Notes under the pieces: model-generated
Seen by the model: only the letters and a program-made list of their open reading frames with translations
Databases searched by the model: none
What the model was told of the DNA's origin: nothing
Source of the DNA: an uncultured Bryobacterales bacterium
GTDB lineage: Bacteria > Acidobacteriota > Terriglobia > Bryobacterales > UBA6623
Assembly (NCBI GenBank): GCA_951813605.1
Contig: OX638379.1
Location: 5,096,062 to 5,160,061 of the forward strand
Direction: 5' to 3'
Length of the DNA stretch: 64,000 nucleotides
Translations under genes and position numbers: made by a program
Shown: positions 54,496 through 63,532 of the stretch, piece after piece
Position numbering within the stretch: position 1 is the stretch's first letter
Layout: every line of letters starts with the position of its first letter

Positions 54496-55826
54496 TGGCA
54501 GGCAATCTCATTTCGAGACGATCCGTTCTCAGGGGCGCGGGGGTGACGATCGCACTGCCTTTCCTTGACACGACAGAGCCGGCGCGCGCTGCTGCGCGTC
54601 GACCCGTGCCCGGCGATCCGGTCCGGCTCGCGACATTGTTCCACCCGAACGGGGTCTATCCGCCGAACTGGGATCCTGAAGGCTCCGGCCGCGACTACAA
54701 GCTCTCCCGCATTTTAGAGCCGTTGGCAACGGTCAAGGAACACGTCAGCGTCATTTCGAACCTGGGAACGGGCGCCCAAGGCCACGTCGGAGCGACATCC
54801 TCGTTCTTGACGGGCACGCCTCTGCACAAGAAGGCTGCTGGACGGATCAACACGCCCAACATGGGGGTCTCGCTGGACCAGTTTGTCGCGGAGCGCATCG
54901 GACACCGAAACAGCATTGCCTCGCTCGAGGTCGGCACGGAGCCGCCGCGCTCCGGAGGGGAAAACGGGCTGGCGATATCGTATGCCAACACGGTCTCGTG
55001 GCGCACCGACAATACGAAGGTCGATCCCGAGATCGAACCGCAGGCGGTCTTCGACAGGCTATTCGGCGTTACCAAGAAGAACCGCCAGCAGCTAGCGGAC
55101 GAGGCGAGCATCATTGATCACGTGCTTGAGGACGCCAAGGCGATGAGCGTCCGGGGCAGCGAGGCCGACCGGCGCAAGCTGGACGAATTCCTGACATCGG
55201 TGCGCGATGTGGAGAAGCGCATCGAGCGCAATCTGAACCCGGCCGACCCGGAAGCCGAGTGGAAGCCGCTGGTTGAACCGGACCTGTACCGTCCCGAAGC
55301 AGGCATTCCGACGACGCGGGACGAGCACCTGCGCCAGATGCTCGACCTCATCGTGCTGGCACTCCAGACCAATACCACGCGCGTCGCGACATTCATGATG
55401 GCGCACGGGTTCAGCCGCCAGAACTTCACCTTCCTGGACGGCGTCAGCGGCGATCACCACTCGATCTCCCATCACAAGGAAAACCCGGAACTGACCGAGC
55501 CCTACACCATCGTCAGCCGCTGGTATGTTTCGCAACTCGTCTACTTGGTCGAGAAGCTGAACTCAATCCGGGAGCGCGATGGCAGGACTCTGCTCGATAA
55601 CACCATGGTCCTGTACGGTTCTGCGCTGAAGAACGGCAACGGACACACGACGCAGAACCTGCCGATTCTGCTGGCGGGTCGCGGCGGCGGGAAGCTCCGC
55701 CCGGGTCGACGGATCGTGCTGCCCGAAGAGACTCCGATAACCAATTTCCATCTGACATTGGCTCAGAACATGGGCGTTGAGGCGGATCGCTTCAACAACA
55801 GCACGGGAACGGTCACCGAGCTCTAG
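54495..55826 (+). CDS. DUF1552 family Tat-exported protein, copy 2
   Basis: The 443-residue protein begins MAGNLISRRSVLRGAGVT, a twin-arginine signal. The core matches copy 1 of the pair: LATLFHPNGVYPPNWDPEG, HVGATSSFLTGTPL, HSISHHKENPEL and a YGSALKNGNGHTTQNLPIL segment. Its divergence from copy 1 is large, suggesting an old duplication or independent acquisition. It overlaps DUF1592 copy 2 by one base (TAATG), so translation is coupled. No enzymatic residues can be named. Confidence 0.92.
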   Translation: MAGNLISRRSVLRGAGVTIALPFLDTTEPARAAARRPVPGDPVRLATLFHPNGVYPPNWDPEGSGRDYKLSRILEPLATVKEHVSVISNLGTGAQGHVGATSSFLTGTPLHKKAAGRINTPNMGVSLDQFVAERIGHRNSIASLEVGTEPPRSGGENGLAISYANTVSWRTDNTKVDPEIEPQAVFDRLFGVTKKNRQQLADEASIIDHVLEDAKAMSVRGSEADRRKLDEFLTSVRDVEKRIERNLNPADPEAEWKPLVEPDLYRPEAGIPTTRDEHLRQMLDLIVLALQTNTTRVATFMMAHGFSRQNFTFLDGVSGDHHSISHHKENPELTEPYTIVSRWYVSQLVYLVEKLNSIRERDGRTLLDNTMVLYGSALKNGNGHTTQNLPILLAGRGGGKLRPGRRIVLPEETPITNFHLTLAQNMGVEADRFNNSTGTVTEL

Positions 55827-56015
55827 CCGAGACCTGCATCGGATCGACGAAGGCGGTCCGCATCCTCTCGGTTGCAGCGCCAATAGGACTCTTGGTGGTC
55901 TCTGCAGCTTCCTTGCCCGTCAGCCTGGGTGTTCGTTCTAAGTAGGAAGCGCCGAATTCAGAATGGGCGGCGGGTTTGCCGTCTTGGGTGCCGCACCGGC
56001 AAGAGAAAGCTTCTT

Positions 56016-56870
56016 ATGACGCTCTGTTCTCCCGAAAACGTGAGGTTCATTTGCAACGGCCTGGACCATCCCGAGAGTCTTTGCTTCGCCGCCGATGGCT
56101 CATTGATCGCCGGGAGCGAGTCCGGCGGGATCTATCGAATCGAACCCGAGGGCGGTCACGTCGAAACCGTTGCCGAGACCGAGGGGTTCATCCTGGGCGT
56201 TTGCGCTGACGCGTCAGGCACGGTGTACGCCTGCGACGCCGGTCGCAACGAGGTGCTCAGGATCGATGTAGATGGCACGGTCAGGTCATTGGCATCGGGA
56301 TCGCTCGATAATCCGAACGACTGTGCGTTTGACGGGGAAGGGAATCTGTTCTTCACGGAGTCGGGCACTTATCATCCCGAGCGGCATAGCGGTCGGCTAT
56401 ATGTCATCACGCCCGAATGCGAGGCGATCTGTGTTCATCCGGGGCCATTTCGTTTCGCCAACGGCATCTTCATCGATAGGCGCCGGTCCCTGCTCTACAT
56501 GGTTGAGAGCACGGCGCCTAGCGTGCTCGCATTCCGGATCGATGGCCCGAGGCTTACGAGCTCGGAGCCGGTTCATCGCTTCGAACTTGAGCCCGGAACC
56601 GTTCCCGATGGCGTTGCCCTCGATACTGACGGGAATATCTATATCGCTTATTACTCCCCGGATCAGATCGGTGTCATTCGCACGGATGGAAGATTTGAAG
56701 TGCTGTTCCGCGACTTCCTCGGGGAATGGATGAATCGCCCGACCAACATCGCTCTCCGCGACAATGAGATCTACTTCGCCAACCTCGGCGGCTGGCACAT
56801 TGGCGTCGTAGAGCACGGCCTCTCGCCGCTGCCTCCGTTCCTGCCTGAACGAGGTCCACGGCCCGCGTGA
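56016..56870 (+). CDS. SMP-30/gluconolactonase-like propeller
   Basis: The 284-residue protein is a six-bladed SMP-30/LRE propeller. Metal-binding segments of the family appear as GLDHPESLCFAADGSL, LDNPNDCAFDGEGNLFFTES, FRFANGIFIDRR and PDGVALDTDGNIYIAYY. Relatives hydrolyse sugar lactones with calcium or zinc. No signal peptide is evident, so it is probably cytoplasmic. The ATG at 56016 is preferred over codons upstream, which give an implausible basic start. It follows DUF1552 copy 2 by about 190 bases and is possibly its own transcript. Confidence 0.88.
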   Translation: MTLCSPENVRFICNGLDHPESLCFAADGSLIAGSESGGIYRIEPEGGHVETVAETEGFILGVCADASGTVYACDAGRNEVLRIDVDGTVRSLASGSLDNPNDCAFDGEGNLFFTESGTYHPERHSGRLYVITPECEAICVHPGPFRFANGIFIDRRRSLLYMVESTAPSVLAFRIDGPRLTSSEPVHRFELEPGTVPDGVALDTDGNIYIAYYSPDQIGVIRTDGRFEVLFRDFLGEWMNRPTNIALRDNEIYFANLGGWHIGVVEHGLSPLPPFLPERGPRPA

Positions 56871-57245
56871 AGCCGTTTTCGCTTCAGCCGAGCAACTTCA
56901 CCGCCGGCCATTGCGTACTGCATTCGAGTCGAGCCGCATGTCCCGCGTCTGCTGCTCGGTATCGTGGCAGCCTACGCATGCTCTCGCGGCAGGGGGGCAG
57001 GGCTGATCCGCGAGTCAATCCCGACAGGCTTCGGTCGGATCGAGCGTGTGATCGCCGACGCGCATGTCGCCGGCCCGATGGTGTTTCGGGGTCGCTGGTC
57101 GAAATCAGCCATCAAGACGCAACTCAATTCAGCAGCTGTGCCGAACAGCCTGACTTGATTGCCCAATCCGTTGCAACTAGGTTCGGAAGAGCGAACGAGG
57201 GCAAGGTTCGGCGGTACACTATTGCGTCCGGCCCCGGACTCGCTC
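56871..57245. other. Intergenic region without a supported gene
   Basis: About 375 bases follow the SMP-30 gene. Open frames exist but lack recognisable motifs. TACACT at 57215-57220 may be a -10 box about 25 bases before GTG 57246. Confidence 0.45.
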
Positions 57246-58094
57246 GTGCCCGCGAATTTTCGGAACTGCTTGATTGCGACGGTGCTTGGATTGGCGGCCG
57301 TCAGCTCGACGCGCGGCTCCTGCGTCGGCGCCGAAGGGGGATTGTCCGCTGCGCAGCAGGCGCTAGCCCAGGGAAGGGTCGAAATCGCTCAGGCTCAGCT
57401 CGCGGAACTGACTGCGAGTCATCCTGATTGTCCGCCGGCTCTGGTACTCAGGGCGCACTTGCTTGCGGCAAGCGGCGATTCGAACCAGGCGGAAGAACTC
57501 TTCGTGCGGGCCTGCGAGCTCGTGCCGAACCAACCTGAGCCCTTCTTTCAGCTTGGTGTCTTCTACGACAGTCGCCAGCAGCACGGCAAGGCTGCGGAGC
57601 AGTTCCGGACAGTGCTTCGCTTGACGCCGGCGGACCCGCAAGCCTATGACTATCTTGGCCTCAGCCTCGAGGCGCTAGGGGAATTCGACAAGGCGGAATC
57701 GGCCTACCGCATGGGCTTGGCAAGGAACCGAGGCCCACGCTTCGATCCGATGCTTCACTACAATTACGGCCGCTACCTCGCGAAGCGTGGCAGGCTGGCC
57801 GATGCAAAGGGGCATCTGGACGAGGCGGTCCGGCGCGCCCCCGGCGTGCGGGCCGTCCACTACGAGAGAGCCAAGCTCGCCGAACAGCTCGGCGATCTCG
57901 ACCAGGCTCGTTGGCACGCCGAGAAGGCATTGGCGCTCGAGGATCGCGTTGGCGTGATTCTGGATATGCAGGTGCATTACTTGCTGTCGCGCGTTTACCG
58001 GGCGGTGGGCGAGACCGACCTGGCAGCGAAGTACACGGCGCTCGCCGAAAAGGGTGAAATCCCGCTGGCTGCGCGCCAGCGGTCGGGACGGTAG
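57246..58094 (+). CDS. Exported TPR-repeat protein, second
   Basis: The 282-residue protein starts at GTG 57246 with a signal-like CLIATVLGLAAVSST. It has about six TPR repeats (PALVLRAHLLAASGDSNQAEELF, YDYLGLSLEALGEFDKAE, YNYGRYLAKRGRLADAKG). It resembles periplasmic TPR proteins that bind other proteins. An earlier in-frame codon (57159) would give 311 residues but hides the signal. It stands alone between two non-coding stretches. Confidence 0.72.
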   Translation: MPANFRNCLIATVLGLAAVSSTRGSCVGAEGGLSAAQQALAQGRVEIAQAQLAELTASHPDCPPALVLRAHLLAASGDSNQAEELFVRACELVPNQPEPFFQLGVFYDSRQQHGKAAEQFRTVLRLTPADPQAYDYLGLSLEALGEFDKAESAYRMGLARNRGPRFDPMLHYNYGRYLAKRGRLADAKGHLDEAVRRAPGVRAVHYERAKLAEQLGDLDQARWHAEKALALEDRVGVILDMQVHYLLSRVYRAVGETDLAAKYTALAEKGEIPLAARQRSGR

Positions 58095-58505
58095 CTCGTC
58101 GGACGGACAGCGAGCACAGCGCCCAATTCGATCGCCCGGTACCCTTGTTCCCTTCCAATTCTTGTCCAGCAAGAATCGTCTAGCCGTCGTGGAAGACCTA
58201 GCTCGGCAAGCACCAAGGCGGGCTGCTGGCCAAGCCCGCTCTTCGATTTGCGGAGCAGGATCACATGTGGGCTGCCCAAGGTGGATCGTGCTATTTGCGA
58301 GCTATCTTGCGACGAACGGGGCGAAGAACCTAATCCGGCCATCGATCGAGTACTGCGCCGCGCCACTGATCGTGGAATTGCTTGACAGTTTCGCCTGCTC
58401 CAAACATTGAGCCTGCCTCGCCTACAGCGTGCATTGCAACACGGATTATCCTCGATCGCGGGCCGGGCTGAGGTAGCACATTCACCGTGGTACGCTTCCT
58501 CATTG
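58095..58505. other. Intergenic region without a supported gene
   Basis: About 410 bases hold no convincing gene. A TTGACA at 58382 lacks a matching -10. TGGTACGCT (58478-58500 area) precedes the next gene at leaderless-like spacing. Confidence 0.4.
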
Positions 58506-59390
58506 ATGACTCCCATCCTGTTCTCTGTGAGCTATTCCGGATCTTGGGGACAGGCCCGCCTTTCGGTCGAGCAATTCGTGGACAAAGCCGCCGAGCTGGG
58601 TTACCAAGGCGTAATGCTGGGGGGCAAGCGCCCCCACCTTAGCCCGCTTGACTGGGACGCCGCCGCGCGAGCCAGACTCCGCCGGCACATCGAGATGGCA
58701 GGCCTTCACCAAGTCGTCGTTGCGGGCTACAACAACTTCACCGCGGACCTCGAGCATGCCGAGGTTCCGATGCGGGAGATACAGGTGGCCTACGTGACGG
58801 ACCTGGCTCGTCTGGCTCGCGACATCGGCGGAGACAAGGTGCGGGTCTTCACCGGCTACGAGAATCCCTCCAGGGGTTACCTGCCGCAATGGAACCTGGT
58901 AGTGGAGAGCCTCAGGGAGTGCGCCCGGAAGGCCGCGGAACTCGGAGTGACCCTAGCCGTGCAGAATCACCACGACCTCGGCGCTGACTATCGCTCGCAC
59001 AAGGATCTGCTCGAAGCGGTGGGAGAGGCGAACTGCCGCGCCGGATTTGATGCGTGGGCGCCAGCCTTGCACGGGGTGGACCTAAATGAGGCGGCGAGGG
59101 TCATGGCCCCGTTGACAGTCCACACGACCGTGGCCGACTATCAAAGCCGCCCGCGTTTCGCTTACGAGCCGGAAGCCGTCAACTATCGGACGGAGACGCC
59201 CTATTCGCAAGCCGTTCCAATGGGCGATGGCTTCCTGGACTACCGGGGCTTCTTCGCGTCACTTCAGGCAGGCGGCTTTGACGGGACGGTAGCGTACGAG
59301 ATGTGTTCGCCACTGCTGGGAGGCGGTTCCGAGGAGAATCTCGATCGCCATGCGAGGAGCTTCCTAGCTTATCTGGAAGAGTTGGTCTGA
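58506..59390 (+). CDS. TIM-barrel sugar phosphate isomerase/epimerase-like protein
   Basis: The 294-residue protein belongs to the xylose-isomerase-like TIM-barrel superfamily. Strand-end metal ligands are likely in VAVQNHHD-type segments: LAVQNHHDLGADY, GFDAWAPAL, VHTTVADYQ and VAYEMCSP. ATG 58506 has a TTG (58503) directly before it in frame; the -10-like TGGTACGCT box ends six bases before that TTG. A PLP-dependent decarboxylase follows after about 245 bases. Substrate unknown. Confidence 0.85.
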   Translation: MTPILFSVSYSGSWGQARLSVEQFVDKAAELGYQGVMLGGKRPHLSPLDWDAAARARLRRHIEMAGLHQVVVAGYNNFTADLEHAEVPMREIQVAYVTDLARLARDIGGDKVRVFTGYENPSRGYLPQWNLVVESLRECARKAAELGVTLAVQNHHDLGADYRSHKDLLEAVGEANCRAGFDAWAPALHGVDLNEAARVMAPLTVHTTVADYQSRPRFAYEPEAVNYRTETPYSQAVPMGDGFLDYRGFFASLQAGGFDGTVAYEMCSPLLGGGSEENLDRHARSFLAYLEELV

Positions 59391-59635
59391 GAAGGAAACC
59401 AGCATGGGCTCCGCAACGATGCGGAACACTTGGTTCCATTCGCTCCCGGCCCCCTGCGCGGATGCCCGCCGAGTGCCAGCTCATCCGCGCAAGCGGGAGA
59501 GCGGCACGTCCCGGAGCTGCAAGAAGGCCGGGGATCGCGGTGGCCCATTCGATCATGCTCATGCGGGCCCTGGTTGACGCCCCTACCCAGCGACGAGAAT
59601 CGCGGAATTCCCTGTCCTGCACTCGAAGATACAGA

Positions 59636-60988
59636 ATGAAAACCCTCCTTCGAGATGCGGCTGAACGGGCCATCGCATACCTTGAAGCCGTTCCGGAACG
59701 CTCCGTGCTGCCGGACATCGCTGCAATCGCAAAGCTGGCGCAGCTGAGGGGGCCACTCCCGGAATACGGCCAAGCCGCCGGGACGATCCTATCCGAAATC
59801 GACCGGGTCGGCGGACCGGCCACCGTCGCCAGTGCAGGGCCCCGCTATTTTGGTTTTGTCACCGGCGGTGCCCTGCCAGCTACTGTTGCCGCCTCGTGGC
59901 TGGCCGCGGCCTGGGACCAAAACGCGTTTTCTGGAGTTAGTTCGCCAGTGGCTGCATCCGTGGAGGCGGTGGCACTGGACTGGCTGACGCAGATCTTCGG
60001 ATTTCCGTCGACTTCCGGCGGCGCGTTCGTCACCGGCGCAACCATGGCGAATTTCAGTGCGCTGTCAGCGGCTCGCCACGAAGTTCTGCAGAGAGTCAGG
60101 TGGAATGTCGCCGCAGAAGGACTGTTCGAAGCACCGCCGATCACTGTGATTGTCGGCGGCGAAGTGCATGCGTCCCTATTGAAGGCATTGCGCATGCTGG
60201 GCCTGGGCGACAGGCGTCTGACAAAGGTGCCGGTTGACAGTCAGGGACGAATGCGCGCAGATGCCCTTCCGGCGATCTCTGGACCAACAATTCTGTGCCT
60301 CCAGGCGGGGAATGTGAACAGCGGTGCTTCCGATCCCTGCGCGGCAATAATCCCGGCTGCGCAGGCGTCCGGAGCGTGGGTGCACGTTGACGGCGCCTTT
60401 GGCGCTTGGGCAAAGGCCGCACCGGCGCGGGCGGGACAGGTGCGAGGCTTGGAACTCGCCGACTCCCTTGCGGTAGATGCGCACAAGTGGCTGAACGTAC
60501 CTTACGACAGCGGCATCGCCTTGGTCCGAGAGCCTGAGGCCCTGCGAGCAGCCATGTCGATCAATGCGGCCTATCTGCCGGAAGAATCGATGCGTGATCC
60601 GTTCGAGTACACACCCGAATGCAGTCGGCGCATGCGCGGACTGGAGATATTTACCGCTCTGCGAGCAATGGGGCGCAACGGCCTGGCCGACCTGGTGGAA
60701 CGCTGCTGCCGCCATGCCACCCGCTTGGCCGACGGCCTGCGGGACGCCGGTTTCTGCATCCTGAACGAGGTCGAGCTGAACCAAGTGCTGGTTTCCTTCG
60801 GACGGCCGCATGTAACGCAACGAGTCATTGCCGCAGTCAACGAGGACGGTACTTGCTGGTGTGGCGGCACGGTATGGCAGGAGCAAACCGCCATGCGCCT
60901 CAGCGTCTCTTCGTGGGCCACGACGGAGCGGGACATCGAAGCCAGCCTAGCCGCTATCATTCGGATCGCACGTCGCTGCCGGGCGTAG
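59636..60988 (+). CDS. PLP-dependent group II decarboxylase-like enzyme
   Basis: The 450-residue enzyme belongs to the fold type I group II decarboxylases (tyrosine, aromatic amino acid and glutamate decarboxylase relatives). Motifs: PRYFGFVTGGALPAT, GGAFVTGATMANF, a PLP-stacking histidine in GGEVHASLLKAL, VHVDGAFGAW and the Schiff-base K284 in DAHKWLNVPYDSG. The substrate cannot be read. The start ATG 59636 gives the normal N-terminus (MKTLLRDAAERAIAY); the frame is open to 59303 but that part overlaps the TIM-barrel gene out of frame. Confidence 0.92.
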   Translation: MKTLLRDAAERAIAYLEAVPERSVLPDIAAIAKLAQLRGPLPEYGQAAGTILSEIDRVGGPATVASAGPRYFGFVTGGALPATVAASWLAAAWDQNAFSGVSSPVAASVEAVALDWLTQIFGFPSTSGGAFVTGATMANFSALSAARHEVLQRVRWNVAAEGLFEAPPITVIVGGEVHASLLKALRMLGLGDRRLTKVPVDSQGRMRADALPAISGPTILCLQAGNVNSGASDPCAAIIPAAQASGAWVHVDGAFGAWAKAAPARAGQVRGLELADSLAVDAHKWLNVPYDSGIALVREPEALRAAMSINAAYLPEESMRDPFEYTPECSRRMRGLEIFTALRAMGRNGLADLVERCCRHATRLADGLRDAGFCILNEVELNQVLVSFGRPHVTQRVIAAVNEDGTCWCGGTVWQEQTAMRLSVSSWATTERDIEASLAAIIRIARRCRA

Positions 60989-61708
60989 TGCCGTTACTGT
61001 TCCCAGACGGGCTGGCGAGGAAGGGTCCCAGTGGGGATCGATCAGGCAAGGTTGCGATTCTCGAATCCGCCATGTTGTCGAGGATTGAATGCGCGAGCGG
61101 GGTTAACCGTTGCGAGCCACGGACACAAGACAGCGACCGCGTCCCGGCGGGGCGCGCAAGTTGAGAGATGCGAATGTTCGAGGCGAGGTGCAGCCCGAGA
61201 TGCGATCAATGCGTGGCGTCGTGCAGTAACCGCTGGACGGCGGCAGGTCGTTCGTGCAGCACATGCTGCCCCCTGCAGTTGGCGCCGGGTTCCCGGGGTC
61301 GTGGATCAACACGTCAGCTTCGCCGCCAGACCCAATCGCCGAGGAGTCGGTCGCGCCCTTCTGCGACAAACGCTCCGATCTCTTGTTGCACGTCAACTTT
61401 CGGCGCACCAGCTGCTTCGACCCGTCGCTGCAGGGTGTCCGGAGCCAGTGTTTTCTAAATCCAGGTCAGCGCGAACCAAAGGTCCAATGCGCCGCCTTGG
61501 TACGTCCAGCCTTGCAAACAGTCTGACGAAGTGGCCGTCTGCTAGCGGTCCGCAAGGCCCCCAAGAATCCTCTCTCGGCAAGAGCTGATTTCAGGGTCCC
61601 TGTGTTTTCCTTAGGATGCGATTTCGACCGTCAAACATTGGGTAGCGAGCATTTACGCGCATTGTCGGCTAAGGGATATCCCGTATTCGCCAATCAAAGC
61701 GCAGTCGA
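60989..61708. other. Long intergenic region with a possible gene relic
   Basis: About 720 bases follow the decarboxylase. The only suggestion of coding is a short stretch near 61254-61526. No insertion sequence, repeat or tRNA was seen. Confidence 0.45.
61254..61526 (+). pseudogene. Tentative relic of a DUF1592-region-associated copper/cytochrome-type protein
   Basis: A 90-residue frame contains FPGSWINTSA and SDLLLHVNFRRTS. These look like a degraded version of the PxGSDLLLQxHFxPTG segment of secreted Acidobacteriota redox proteins with copper-monooxygenase-like domains. It has no clear start and lacks the rest of the domain. The match is short and could be coincidence. Confidence 0.2.
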
Positions 61709-62095
61709 TTACCACAGCGTCGGTGCCGAATACATTTGGATTGCTGGATCGGTGGTTCCAATCGTCATTCCGTTCAAGATCGCTTGGCAAACCAAGCCGC
61801 GGTCGAATGGGTCCTCATGGTACGGCGGAAGGCGCGTGTCATGAGCTGCACACAGTTCATCGAAAGCGAGCGCCTCCAACCCGAGCCATTTCCGACGGCT
61901 GACGACGTAGTCGCGCGTTGGTAGCGGTAGCGGCAATCGTCCGAGCCGATGCTTGATTGCAAATTCCCATGCCGAAAGTGCGCTGAGGCACACCTCGTGG
62001 TCCGGGCTGAGACAGCTCGCCCGCGCCGTTGCCGACAGCTTCGGATCGTCGGCGGCCAGCCAGAGAAACGTGCAAGTGTCGATCGGGAGGGTCAT
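61709..62095 (-). CDS. PIN-domain toxin, VapC-like
   Basis: The 128-residue protein is a PIN-domain ribonuclease, the toxin of a type II toxin-antitoxin pair. The acidic residues are in LPIDTCTFLW (D6), SAWEFAIKH (E) and EDPFDRGL (D), which bind Mg. The fold is of the PhdA/YefM-associated PIN class. Its ATG overlaps the antitoxin stop as ATGA, the classical coupling of antitoxin and toxin. Confidence 0.9.
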   Translation of the reverse strand: MTLPIDTCTFLWLAADDPKLSATARASCLSPDHEVCLSALSAWEFAIKHRLGRLPLPLPTRDYVVSRRKWLGLEALAFDELCAAHDTRLPPYHEDPFDRGLVCQAILNGMTIGTTDPAIQMYSAPTLW

Positions 62096-62391
62096 CGCGG
62101 TTCGCTCTTCCCCTCGAATGCCTCGAGGAGCTCTAGCGGGAGCGCTTCGAAGAAACTGTTCGGGACCTTCATTCCGCGATCAATCCCGATCGGGCGTGGT
62201 TCGGCTCGCGGGCGGGCAATTGGGCGCAGTTCGGCGATGGGCAGATTGCGCCTGCATACGATAATCGTCTCTCCGCGGATCACGCGGTCTAGGTAGCCCG
62301 AGAACCTTGCCTTCATGTCGGCAGTGTTGACCTTCAAGATGGTCTGATTGCAGGTCAACAATATGACTCTTTCTTGCCTGCCCCGCGCCAC
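62092..62391 (-). CDS. Phd/YefM-family antitoxin
   Basis: The frame of up to 99 residues holds an N-terminal Phd-type fold: KVNTADMKARFSGYLDRV and GETIIVCRRNLPIAEL. The C-terminal half, which would bind the toxin, is acidic and basic by turns. The start is uncertain: GTG 62391 is the earliest. TTG 62361 and TTG 62337 are alternatives; the last gives the family-like start LKVNTADMKARF. It is upstream of the toxin, as usual for such pairs, and should repress the shared promoter. Confidence 0.8.
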   Translation of the reverse strand: MARGRQERVILLTCNQTILKVNTADMKARFSGYLDRVIRGETIIVCRRNLPIAELRPIARPRAEPRPIGIDRGMKVPNSFFEALPLELLEAFEGKSEPR

Positions 62392-62526
62392 TCCGTGAAT
62401 TGGACGACGCCGCAGCGGTCACCCTTGCTGGCAGGTTGAGTGAGGCAACGGCCGGAAAGGCCGTTTCAATACACGCTTCTGCGGAATCCCCGTAGCCGGC
62501 GCGCAAGGTCGATGACGGTAGTGCTC

Positions 62527-63498
62527 CTACTCCGACAGGAAGAGTTCCAGTTTTGCTTTCGCGTCCCCGAAATACGTCGCCAGTTCTTCGACCGGCCCAC
62601 CTATCTCGAACACGAGCAGGCCTTGGTAGTCGATCTTGCGGAGCTTTGCGACCAGTCGAGGGTAGTCGACAAACCCGTGAACCAAAGGCTTGTGCTCGGC
62701 CCAGGTCGCGGGTTCGATGTCATGCACGTGCATGTGAAAGACCTTGGGGCCTAGCTGGTCGATGATTTCGTGCGTCACGTCGTTGTAGGCTCGGATGGCA
62801 TCGGGCGTGCCTCTATCCTCGGGCTTCACACGCGCGATCAGCTCGGCGTAGTTCTTCTGGTGTCCGACATCGATCGTCGCGCCCACGTGCTCGTGATCAA
62901 TTTCCCCGATCAGTCTCACGAAGTCCCTCACCGATTCTGGATAGCCGGTTTCTATGGCAAGCCGGAATCCCCGTTCGCGCGCGATGCCCCCCCACCTCCG
63001 GAAGCTGTCGATCAACATGGGCCAGGCATCGTCCATAGAAACGTGCGCGGAGCGCTGCACATGAATGTTGGCTACTTCGGCTCCCAAGAATGCCGTGGCT
63101 TCCAGAGCGGCTTCGATCCTGCTCGCGCCAAACTCGTGTGCCGGCGTGAATGGCGAGAAGTAGGGCGTGTCGACCCACGGCAGGTGCGTGGAGACGTAGC
63201 GGAACGGCCCCAGGGCCTCCTTGATGCGTCGCTTCTGGGCGTCGGAAATCCTGTCGTACTCGAATCCTGGGGGCATGCCCGGTCTCGCCCCTGGCGAGCC
63301 CATGGGGTGCATTTCAATCGTGTGGAACCCTAGCCCGTGCAGTATCCCGATGGACCGGTAGAGGTCATAGCCAGGGAAGTACGGGTTTGCACCGATGATC
63401 GCGGGGTCAAGCCCCCGATCTGCCGCCAAGGCGGGGCCCGCTGCGACACCGAGCCCGCCCATCGCCGATTTCAAGAACTGACGGCGGCTAGAATACAT
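62527..63498 (-). CDS. Tat-exported TIM-barrel sugar isomerase/epimerase-like protein
   Basis: The 323-residue protein starts MYSSRRQFLKSAMGG, a twin-arginine signal. The barrel carries histidine and acidic clusters typical of xylose-isomerase-like enzymes: FHTIEMHPMG, VSTHLPWVDTPYF, NIHVQRSAH, LAIETGYPES, GATIDVGHQKNY and FHMHVHDIEP. It is one of several such exported TIM-barrel proteins known in Acidobacteriota and related phyla. Export of a normally cytoplasmic fold points to periplasmic sugar or polyol processing. Confidence 0.88.
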   Translation of the reverse strand: MYSSRRQFLKSAMGGLGVAAGPALAADRGLDPAIIGANPYFPGYDLYRSIGILHGLGFHTIEMHPMGSPGARPGMPPGFEYDRISDAQKRRIKEALGPFRYVSTHLPWVDTPYFSPFTPAHEFGASRIEAALEATAFLGAEVANIHVQRSAHVSMDDAWPMLIDSFRRWGGIARERGFRLAIETGYPESVRDFVRLIGEIDHEHVGATIDVGHQKNYAELIARVKPEDRGTPDAIRAYNDVTHEIIDQLGPKVFHMHVHDIEPATWAEHKPLVHGFVDYPRLVAKLRKIDYQGLLVFEIGGPVEELATYFGDAKAKLELFLSE

Positions 63499-63532
63499 GC
63501 TCGGTGCTTAACCTCGCTCCAACGCCATAGGG

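Noticed and set aside
56867-57427. 186-codon open frame after SMP-30
   Set aside because: Arg/Ser/Pro-rich with no recognisable motif, and it overlaps the TPR gene out of phase.
58382-58387. TTGACA suggesting a promoter before the 58506 gene
   Set aside because: At 17-18 bases downstream the -10 positions read CATTGA/ATTGAG, a poor match.
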